From positions 347,255 to 411,254 of the forward strand of contig NZ_JACHGB010000004.1 of assembly GCF_014202215.1 (NCBI RefSeq): 64,000 bases of DNA. The letters run 5' to 3'. Shown here piece after piece: positions 57,859 to 64,000 of this stretch (positions are counted from its first letter, which is position 1; each line of letters opens with the position of its first letter). The position numbers and the translations under genes were made by a program. This stretch comes from Quisquiliibacterium transsilvanicum. Its GTDB lineage: Bacteria > Pseudomonadota > Gammaproteobacteria > Burkholderiales > Burkholderiaceae_E. The notes beneath the pieces were generated by a model. That model saw only the letters and a program-made list of their open reading frames with translations, did not search any database and was not told where the DNA came from.

Positions 57859-58193
57859 TGATCCAGCGCCAGACGCGCCTCGTCCTCCGACTGCTCTGGG
57901 CACTGCCCTGCAGCGCCGTCGGAGCGCTGCTCGGGCTGCTCGTGGTCTTCCTGGGTGGCAGTCTCGGGCGCGCCGATCACACGATCGAGTTCGCGCTCGC
58001 GCACAGTCATGCGCTGGTTCCAGATTGGGCGGCGCGGTTCAGGTTCGCTGGCATCACGTTCGGTCATGTCATTGTCGGTCAGAGCCACGAGGACCTGGCT
58101 GCAGGGCAAATGTCCCTATCTTGGCAATCGCTTCGAAGAGGAAGCGATCAGGCAAACACCTCGATGAGCGGAGGAGCCCATGGATGTTGCTGA
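57858..58193 (+). pseudogene. Membrane protein with internal deletion and frameshift
   Basis: It starts MIQRQTRLVLRLLWALPCSA and continues to FAGITFGHVIVGQSHEDLA. In another frame the end of the expected protein is found (KCPYLGNRFEEEAIRQTPR, stop at 58167), so the middle of the gene has been lost with a frame change. The annotated frame then runs on as unrelated sequence. I recall relatives only as small membrane proteins of unknown role. Confidence 0.5.
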
Positions 58194-58617
58194 AATCAAG
58201 GTTGGCCAGCTCGGAATCAACTACGTCCTCGATGGCTCGCGCACTGCCAGCCTCGGCGTGTTCGAGCTCACCGTGCCGCCCGCGTCGAACGTTCCTCCGC
58301 CGCACAGTCACTCCAACAACGAGGAGTGCGTATACGTCCTGGCGGGAACGCTTCGCTACACCGTGGGCGCCGAGACGCGCGACCTGAGGCCGGGCCAGTG
58401 CATGAGCACTCCGAAGGGCGTCGTTCACGCGTTCTCGAATCCGTTCACCGAGACCGCGCGCGCCCTGATCGTCCAGTCTCCGGACATCGGAGCCCAGTAC
58501 TTCAGGGACATCGCCGCCGTGGTCGATGCCGGCGGCCCGCCGGACAGGTCGGCCCTGCTGGCCGTGATGACCAGATACGGGCTCGTCCCGGCCGCGACAG
58601 GCGGTCCGACCGCGTAG
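58180..58617 (+). CDS. Cupin-domain protein
   Basis: 145 residues. One cupin fold: PPPHSHSNNEECVYVLAGTL (metal-binding His/His/Glu) then PGQCMSTPKGVVHAFSN (second His). Small-molecule binding or dioxygenase/isomerase activity is possible; substrate is unknown. A strong GGAGG site precedes it. Confidence 0.8.
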   Translation: MDVAEIKVGQLGINYVLDGSRTASLGVFELTVPPASNVPPPHSHSNNEECVYVLAGTLRYTVGAETRDLRPGQCMSTPKGVVHAFSNPFTETARALIVQSPDIGAQYFRDIAAVVDAGGPPDRSALLAVMTRYGLVPAATGGPTA

Positions 58618-58644
58618 CAGGTCGCCCGCTTCGAGCGAACGCAA

Positions 58645-59079
58645 ATGACTTCCTCTTCCGGCTGGTTCTTCTGGGCGGCGCTTTCGGCCGTCTTCGCTGC
58701 CCTCACGGCGATCTTCGCGAAGATCGGGATACAGGGTGTGGACTCAGATCTGGCTACCCTGGTACGCACCGTCATCATCGTCTTCGTGCTGGGTGCGTTC
58801 GTCTGGTATGCAGGCAAGTGGAGCAACCCGTTCGTGCTGCAGGGCAGGACGTGGCTGTTCCTTGCCTTGTCCGCCCTGGCAACGGGCGCCTCGTGGGTGT
58901 GCTATTTCCGCGCCCTGCAGATCGGCAATGCATCTCAGGTCGCACCGGTGGACAAGTTCAGCGTGGTGCTGGTCGCGATCTTCGCCTTCGCGTTCCTGGG
59001 AGAGCGCCCGTCCTTGCGTGACTGGACCGGCATCGGCCTGGTCGCGGCCGGTGTGCTCACCCTGGCCATGAAGCGCTGA
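58645..59079 (+). CDS. Single-domain EamA-type transporter
   Basis: 144 residues with five helices, one EamA repeat (ALSAVFAALTAIFAKIGIQG at the start, AFLGERPSLRDWTGIGLVA at the end). Usually such halves work as dimers in metabolite export. Confidence 0.8.
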   Translation: MTSSSGWFFWAALSAVFAALTAIFAKIGIQGVDSDLATLVRTVIIVFVLGAFVWYAGKWSNPFVLQGRTWLFLALSALATGASWVCYFRALQIGNASQVAPVDKFSVVLVAIFAFAFLGERPSLRDWTGIGLVAAGVLTLAMKR

Positions 59080-59092
59080 CCAACGGCGAAAC

Positions 59093-59431
59093 CATGCAAA
59101 TCACGTGGACAGCTTTCCCCTGCCCGCTGGCATCGCTCCGTCGGCGAACATGAAGCGCATGAACGAAATGCTCTCCCGGCAGGGGTGTACGCTGTCGCCG
59201 GTCACGGTCACGGTCACGGGGAACGTCTACACCTTCTCGTCCGAGTGCCGGATCCAGGGCATCCATTCGAAGACCCAGAGTGGGCTGACGGCAGAGGGAA
59301 CCGACGCGTAATCGGTGAGGGTCACCGGCATCACTGCAGGCCAGCCCACCAATGAGTTGCGGAGAGCCAGGAAGGCGAACTTCATCGTGCAGCAGTCTGC
59401 CGCCATCGGCCTGTCCGGCATCGGCGCGTGA
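59093..59431 (+). pseudogene. DUF3617 remnant with an internal stop
   Basis: The frame contains MKRMNEMLSRQGCTLSPVTV then NVYTFSSECRIQGIHSKTQS, typical of DUF3617. A TAA at 59309 interrupts it, and the same frame continues SVRVTGITAGQPTNE to a stop at 59429. The exported N-terminus is missing. A decayed gene. Confidence 0.65.
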
Positions 59432-59475
59432 CGGCGTGGGCTCCAAGGCGGCCGGCGATCGCGAGGATCCTTCCC

Positions 59476-60009
59476 ATGAAGCTCGGCACTGCCTTCACGC
59501 TGCTGGAGCCGGGGCCCGTGGTGCTGGTGACCACGAGCGATGGCGGCAGGCACAACGTCATGACGATCTCCTGGACGATGGTCATGGACTTCACGCCGCG
59601 ATTCGCCATCACCACCGGTGCGTGGAACCACTCCTACAAGGCGCTCAGGAAGACCAGGGAGTGCGTGATCGCCATTCCCACGGTGGACATGCTCGACAAG
59701 GTGGTCGGCATCGGCACCTGCTCGGGTGCGGACGCGGACAAGTTCGCCCGCTTCGGGCTCACGGCGGTGCCGGCCGAGAAGGTGGCGGCGCCCCTGATCG
59801 CGGAGTGCCTGGCCAACATCGAGTGCAGGGTCGTCGACATCGTGAGAAAGCACGATATCGTCGTGCTGGACGCCGTTGCCGTGCATCTTGCGCCAGCGCG
59901 GAATGAACAGCGCATGCTTCACGCCGTCGGTGACGGGACATTCATCGTGGATGGGGAGAGACTGGACCGCCGCCGGCAGATGGCGTCGAAGCTGCCGGCT
60001 GGGGTCTAG
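59476..60009 (+). CDS. Flavin reductase-like protein
   Basis: 177 residues: LLEPGPVVLVTTSDGGRHNV then MTISWTMVMDFTPRFAITTG and NIECRVVDIVRKHDIVVLDA, the flavin reductase (split-barrel FMN) fold. It probably reduces flavin with NAD(P)H or binds FMN. ATG 59476 is chosen from the family start. Confidence 0.8.
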   Translation: MKLGTAFTLLEPGPVVLVTTSDGGRHNVMTISWTMVMDFTPRFAITTGAWNHSYKALRKTRECVIAIPTVDMLDKVVGIGTCSGADADKFARFGLTAVPAEKVAAPLIAECLANIECRVVDIVRKHDIVVLDAVAVHLAPARNEQRMLHAVGDGTFIVDGERLDRRRQMASKLPAGV

Positions 60010-60121
60010 CCATCACCGGGGATGCCGACATCCTGTGCGGCCGCTGCGCCGTCCATCAGTCGGACTCAGGAAGACCAGACTCATGGTGCGTCAAGCACCC
60101 TCTCGTCAGAAGGAGATCCAG

Positions 60122-60562
60122 ATGACCACCGATGGCTTTGTCGCATCACATGCGAGGGACGCGCACTTCGAACGAGGCTTGCGCTCGTTCTTCGAGTACC
60201 GCGACCTCGGGATCAAGGACGCCACGCAGGGCAGGGTGGCTGCGCACGTCATCCGTTCAGCCGCAGGCCAGGCGTTCTCGAGCCAGCCGCACATGCACGA
60301 GACCGAGTTCCAGCTGGTCTACGTGCTCAAGGGCTGGATCGAGTTCGAGTACGAAGGGCAGGGCGTCGTGCGCCTCGAGGCCGGTTCCTGCGTCCACCAG
60401 CCGCCCGGCATCCGGCACCGCGAACTCGGACACAGCGAGGACGTCGAGATGCTGGAGATCGTGCTGCCCGGAAACTTCACGACCCGAGAGGTTTCGTCGG
60501 TCGACGGCGGTGACTCGCCAACTCGCGTCCCCGGGAGCAGAATCATAGGGTCAGGCATCTGA
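60122..60562 (+). CDS. Cupin-domain protein
   Basis: 146 residues with the cupin core SSQPHMHETEFQLVYVLKGW and SCVHQPPGIRHRELGHSEDV (metal-binding His and Glu residues). AGAAGGAGA ribosome site 5 bp before ATG 60122, which is preferred over the frame from further upstream. Ligand unknown. Confidence 0.78.
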   Translation: MTTDGFVASHARDAHFERGLRSFFEYRDLGIKDATQGRVAAHVIRSAAGQAFSSQPHMHETEFQLVYVLKGWIEFEYEGQGVVRLEAGSCVHQPPGIRHRELGHSEDVEMLEIVLPGNFTTREVSSVDGGDSPTRVPGSRIIGSGI

Positions 60563-60574
60563 AAAGGGGCGTTC

Positions 60575-60718
60575 ATGCCAGTTGACGCTGCTCTGAGTCT
60601 CAGCCAGTACATCGCGCAGGCCGGCCTGCCAGAACCCACCGCGGTCTGGGTGGGCTACCTCGTTCCAGAGCTGGTGTTGCCATTCGTCATTGCCGGAGCA
60701 CAGTACACGAGCACATGA
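60575..60718 (+). CDS. Small hydrophobic ORF
   Basis: 47 residues with a GGGG site, ending in a hydrophobic segment (PELVLPFVIAGAQYTST). It may be the front of a membrane protein whose rest has been lost, or a chance frame. Confidence 0.3.
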   Translation: MPVDAALSLSQYIAQAGLPEPTAVWVGYLVPELVLPFVIAGAQYTST

Positions 60719-60743
60719 GGCAGGACCTCTGGCAGGGGCTGGC

Positions 60744-61379
60744 ATGGACTACGCAGATCAGGGATTCGAGAAGCATCGCCTCGCCGGGCTGCAGGACAGC
60801 GTCTACAGCATTGCCTTGACCCTGCTGGTGCTCGAACTGAAGTTGCCGGGTCTGCCCGAACACATCGGCAACGCAGCGCTGTGGGCCGCCCTGGTCGAAC
60901 TCTGGCCCAAGGTCCTCACGTGGCTGCTCTCGTTCTGGGTGCTCGCGATGTTCTGGGTCAGCGACGTGCGCGCGCATCGCTCGCTTTCGACGGTCGACAG
61001 GGTCACGCTGCGCCTGGGCCTTGGCAGGCTGGCCCTGGTGAGCCTGCCGCCTTTCTCGACTGCGCTGATGGGGGAGCACGGAGACCTCGTTACTCCAAGC
61101 GCTCTCTACGCGCTGCACATCCTCGGCCTGGCGCTGATGCCGCTGCTGAGGCTGCTTCTCGTCGAGCGGCCCGGTAGCGCGGCCTCGTCGCCTCGACCCG
61201 ACCCGATTTCCGCGGATTCCCGCCTCGCGGTCATCACCACGTTTGCCTGTGCCCTCGTCGCGTTGGGGCTGGCTTTCATGGTGCCCGGCTACAACATGCT
61301 CGCGCTGCTGCCGATCGCGCTGCTGCCGCTCACGCGCAGGCTGATCCGAAGCGGCCCCGGGCCGGGCGCAGCGGCCTGA
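60744..61379 (+). CDS. TMEM175-like (DUF1211) membrane protein
   Basis: 211 residues. The family start HRLAGLQDSVYSIALTLLVL lines up with the RxxxFSD helix of bacterial TMEM175 potassium channels, though FSD is replaced by LQD. Six helices. Channel activity is uncertain because of the changed motif. Confidence 0.7.
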   Translation: MDYADQGFEKHRLAGLQDSVYSIALTLLVLELKLPGLPEHIGNAALWAALVELWPKVLTWLLSFWVLAMFWVSDVRAHRSLSTVDRVTLRLGLGRLALVSLPPFSTALMGEHGDLVTPSALYALHILGLALMPLLRLLLVERPGSAASSPRPDPISADSRLAVITTFACALVALGLAFMVPGYNMLALLPIALLPLTRRLIRSGPGPGAAA

Positions 61380-61410
61380 TGGCGGGTGTGCGCGGCGTCG
61401 GCGAAGACCC

Positions 61411-61755
61411 ATGTACGAATCCAGGCGCGACCCTCCGATCCCCAGAGCGCATTTCGTGCGGCGCATCTTCGGCCACTTCCTTGTGGCGATGGCAGTGGTT
61501 GCCGCATCGCTGCTCGCCGGCATGGCTGGCTACGAGCATTTCGAGGATCTCGCGTGGCGCGATGCGTTCATCAACTCGGCAATGCTGCTGGGCGGGATGG
61601 GTCCGGTGAATTCCCCGCAATCGGATGGCGGGAAGATCTTTGCCGGCCTCTTCGCCCTGTATGCCGGGCTGGTGTTCCTGATCGTGCTGGCCATAGTGCT
61701 CACGCCGGTCATCCACCGGGTGCTGCACACCTTCCACTGGGACGAAGCTGATTGA
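61411..61755 (+). CDS. Small two-helix membrane protein
   Basis: 114 residues with two helices (IFGHFLVAMAVVAASLLAGM; then LFALYAGLVFLIVLAIVLTP) and a loop with GGMGPVNSPQSDGGKIF, a pattern seen in small ion-channel-like proteins. Family not recognised. Confidence 0.55.
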   Translation: MYESRRDPPIPRAHFVRRIFGHFLVAMAVVAASLLAGMAGYEHFEDLAWRDAFINSAMLLGGMGPVNSPQSDGGKIFAGLFALYAGLVFLIVLAIVLTPVIHRVLHTFHWDEAD

Positions 61756-61789
61756 CGCATTCGCGTTCACCTGAGCCCTGGAGGCTTCG

Positions 61790-62257
61790 ATGGGCAACAC
61801 GTCACGCATGAGCCCGCCGCGCGCCCAGCTCGAGCTGCAGGCGCAGGCCACAGTGCTCCTGTTCGACGAGGGCAGGACGGTGGCGCTGCCGGTCGGGGCG
61901 CAGGGCCTGGCAGAGACGGTGCTGCGCCATGACCCGCCCACATCGCTGGAGCTGGAACGCGCGATCGACGACATCGAGGACGCCTTGAGCGCGGCGCGCG
62001 TCGCACGGGTCGACGGCGGCGAGCTGGTGACCGCGGATCCGTTGCTGCTCTCGCTGCCCGGTCTGGACCGGCCCGGAGCGGGGCTTGCCCGCGACGACGT
62101 GGAAGCGCTGTTCGGGAGGCTCGCCTCCCGGGCGCATGGCATGCCCGTCGTCGGCACTGATCTGCCGCACGGCCGGGACGTGGCCGCCGCGCTGCTGATC
62201 CTGCGCGAGTGCATGCATCACCTCGGGTTCGAACGCGTCGCTCCGGCGCCCTCCTGA
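61790..62257 (+). CDS. Hypothetical protein
   Basis: 155 residues, not recognised. It looks soluble, with an alpha/beta pattern (ATVLLFDEGRTVALPVGAQG) and a C-terminal helix. It ends the + strand run, facing the SDR gene. Confidence 0.5.
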   Translation: MGNTSRMSPPRAQLELQAQATVLLFDEGRTVALPVGAQGLAETVLRHDPPTSLELERAIDDIEDALSAARVARVDGGELVTADPLLLSLPGLDRPGAGLARDDVEALFGRLASRAHGMPVVGTDLPHGRDVAAALLILRECMHHLGFERVAPAPS

Positions 62258-62281
62258 TCGCCGCGACCGGAGGCGCGGCCC

Positions 62282-63058
62282 TCAGCGCCCTCCCTGCGCG
62301 TCGTCGACGCGGATGCAGGTGCCGGTGACGAAGTCCGAGGCCGGCGAGACCAGGTAGAGCAGGGTGCTGTCGAGCTGGGCGGGGTCGCCAAGGCGCGGCC
62401 GCGGGAAGGCCTTGGTGATGTCGCCCATGCGCTCGAGCATTCCGTCCATCATCTCCGACGAGAAGGCGCCCGGCGCGATCGCGTTGACGTTGATGCCCTG
62501 GCGCGCCCACTCCACCGCCAGCGCCTCGGTCATCCGCACCACTGCCATCTTGGTGGTCGCGTAGAGCGCCGCGCCCTGGCCGGAGTACTGGAAGGCGGCC
62601 ATCGACGCGACGTTGACGATCCGTCCGGGCTGCTTCGCCTCCATCAGCCGGCGCGCGAACTCGCAGGACAGGATCCACGGCGCGCGCAGGTTCACGCCGA
62701 TCACCCGGTCGATGAAGTCCACCTGCATCTTGTGCGCCCGCTGCGCGTCCGGGATTCCGGCGTTGTTGACCAGGATGGTCACGGTGCCGAGCGCCGCCTC
62801 GGCGCGGCCCACCACCGCCAGCAGCTGGTCGGCGTCGGTGACGTCGAGCTGCAGCGGGTGCGCCTGGCCGCCCGCCGCGCGAATCTCGGCGGCCAGCTCC
62901 TCGAGCCGCTCGAGCCGCCGTGCGGCGATCGCCACCTTCGCGCCCTGCGCCGCCAGCACCTTCGCGAAGCGGCGGCCCAGGCCGGAGGAGGCGCCGGTGA
63001 CGAGGGCGACCCGTCCGTTGAGGTCGTGCGAGGCGTTGGGCAGAGAGAAGGCAGTCAT
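62282..63058 (-). CDS. Short-chain dehydrogenase/reductase (SDR)
   Basis: 258 residues of the classical SDR type: GASSGLGRR cofactor loop, NNAGIPD, catalytic Ser in NVASMAAF and Y-x3-K in LYATTKMAV. NAD(P)-dependent oxidoreductase; substrate unknown. ATG 63058 gives the family start. Confidence 0.85.
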   Translation of the reverse strand: MTAFSLPNASHDLNGRVALVTGASSGLGRRFAKVLAAQGAKVAIAARRLERLEELAAEIRAAGGQAHPLQLDVTDADQLLAVVGRAEAALGTVTILVNNAGIPDAQRAHKMQVDFIDRVIGVNLRAPWILSCEFARRLMEAKQPGRIVNVASMAAFQYSGQGAALYATTKMAVVRMTEALAVEWARQGINVNAIAPGAFSSEMMDGMLERMGDITKAFPRPRLGDPAQLDSTLLYLVSPASDFVTGTCIRVDDAQGGR

Positions 63059-63175
63059 CGGATGAGCTCCATGGGCAGGGTGAATTGAACGGGACCAGCG
63101 CGAACGGCGGGATTGCCCGTCCGTCCGCGCGCGGCGATTCTCACATGCCTGCGGGCCCCCGGCGGGGGCAGGCAC

Positions 63176-63679
63176 TCAGTGCCGGATCGCTTTCCAGCCG
63201 GGATGCTCGAAGTGGCGGCCGTAGTCGTTCAGCGCCGCAATGACCGTCTCGGCGCCCTTGTCCCGATGCTCGCCGTTCTTCATGGTGTCGACGCCTTCGC
63301 CAAGGTGTGCGATCACCAGGTGCAGCTGCTCGTCGGCAGCCGGAGCGAGCTTGCAGTCGGCCACGATCTGCGCGATCTGCGTCTCGATGCGGGCGGCAAG
63401 CGCTTCGTAGCCGGCGGGCGCGAGCTGGCCCGATTGGATTGCCTTGGCGGATCGGAGCATCTCCGAGCGGATGCCGGACATCCCCTTGCGCAACGGGGCA
63501 TCGGTTGCCCACCGTTTGCCGTGATCGAGCGAGAGCTTCGCCGCGCCGTGGCCGTGCTCATGTCCGTGGCTTTCGGCGGCAGGGCCGGGCGTGGCGCCCT
63601 GGGGCGCGGCGCTCGCCAGCGATCCGATCGACAGGGCCGCCGAGGCGAGCAGGGCAACGAAGAAGGTACGCGTGGACAT
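63176..63679 (-). CDS. Exported His-rich small protein
   Basis: 167 residues with a signal peptide (FFVALLASAALSIGSLASAA) and a His-rich stretch (SHGHEHGHG) near the mature N-terminus, possibly metal-binding. The body is helical. A DnrO-like identity came to mind but is not supported. AAGGAGA site before ATG 63679. Confidence 0.6.
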   Translation of the reverse strand: MSTRTFFVALLASAALSIGSLASAAPQGATPGPAAESHGHEHGHGAAKLSLDHGKRWATDAPLRKGMSGIRSEMLRSAKAIQSGQLAPAGYEALAARIETQIAQIVADCKLAPAADEQLHLVIAHLGEGVDTMKNGEHRDKGAETVIAALNDYGRHFEHPGWKAIRH

Positions 63680-63754
63680 CCAGATCTCCTTTCCGTGGGT
63701 TGCAGTGCGTTGGGCACCTGGAAAGAAGTGTCGACGATGCATCTTAAAGACTCC

Positions 63755-64000
63755 TTAAGGTGGCGGGAACGTCACCTCGACGCGCAGCCCGCGCCCTCCG
63801 GCGCCCGGACCCAGCCGCAGGGCGCCGTCGTGCAGCTGCACGATGCGCTCGACGATCGACAGCCCCAGCCCGCTTCCCGCGCCCGTGCTGCCGGGCCCCC
63901 GGTAGAAGCGCTCGGTGGCACGCTGGAGCGCCTCTGGCGGAATTCCCGGGCCGGTGTCCTCGACGACCAGCTCGGCGCCGGCGTCGCGGCTTTGCGTATG
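63755..64000 (-). CDS. Sensor histidine kinase, C-terminal end (partial)
   Basis: The last 81 residues of a histidine kinase ATPase domain: G1 box VVEDTGPGIPPEAL, F-box-like ERFYRGPGST, and G2 box GSGLGLSIVERIV, ending VTFPPP. The remainder lies beyond the window. Probably autophosphorylates and signals to a response regulator not in view. Confidence 0.9.
   Translation of the reverse strand, partial: HTQSRDAGAELVVEDTGPGIPPEALQRATERFYRGPGSTGAGSGLGLSIVERIVQLHDGALRLGPGAGGRGLRVEVTFPPP

Noticed and set aside
54000-62257. Chromosomal integron cassette array
   Set aside because: Gene sizes and orientation suggest it, but I found no paired GTTRRRY/RYYYAAC sites in the gaps and no integron integrase.

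Overview
The window is GC-rich DNA of betaproteobacterial type. The gene orders pepA-holC-(DUF2486)-valS, divergent lptF-lptG, and a Bug/TctA/TctB uptake operon, together with a CysB-type regulator, point to Burkholderiales or a near relative. This placement is inferred from gene content and order. No rRNA gene is present to settle it.

Positions 1-29,750 are ordinary chromosomal backbone. They hold a glycosyltransferase tail, two TPM-domain genes, an MBL hydrolase, glnS, an FKBP isomerase, a dehydrogenase, a haloacid dehalogenase, the tct-type operon, alaS, an MFS exporter, a Nudix hydrolase, a TusA-like protein, a lipoprotein esterase, a macro-domain protein, valS, holC, pepA, lptFG, a GT39-like glycosyltransferase and cysB.

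A tRNA-Ala(CGC) at 29,798 is the entry point of mobile DNA. Island A (about 29,860-37,199) has a tyrosine integrase, an AlpA-like regulator, a RepA-like ATPase, several orphan genes and a low-GC PEP-CTERM cargo gene. It ends in an imperfect copy of the tRNA 3' end. Short GGGTAAC/GTTACCC motifs lie at both ends and look like integrase arm sites. Segment B (37,200-46,570) ends in a further copy of the same att-terminator sequence. It carries a complete type I Wadjet operon (jetABCD, 38,843-45,664) plus toxin-antitoxin genes. A diverged repeat, [terminator + HigBA-like module + recombinase-associated gene], lies on both sides of Wadjet (37.19-38.3 kb and 46.56-47.99 kb). Beyond it lie a broken serine recombinase fused in frame to a membrane-protein gene, a broken parE, and an intact Phd/RelE-like pair ending at 50,262.

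From 50.3 to 62.3 kb come a PEP-CTERM metalloprotease, a YhgE/Pip-type membrane protein preceded by a (GAP)15 tandem repeat, and a long run of small genes almost all on the + strand. Several of these look internally deleted, truncated or interrupted (hydrolase, methyltransferase, membrane protein, DUF3617 remnant), so this is a zone of gene decay. The window closes with an SDR oxidoreductase, a small His-rich secreted protein and the C-terminal end of a sensor histidine kinase, all on the - strand.

The most interesting part is the Wadjet segment. It has diverged flanking repeats, a triplicated att-terminator sequence behind one tRNA, and an unlisted 55-residue reading frame just ahead of jetA.
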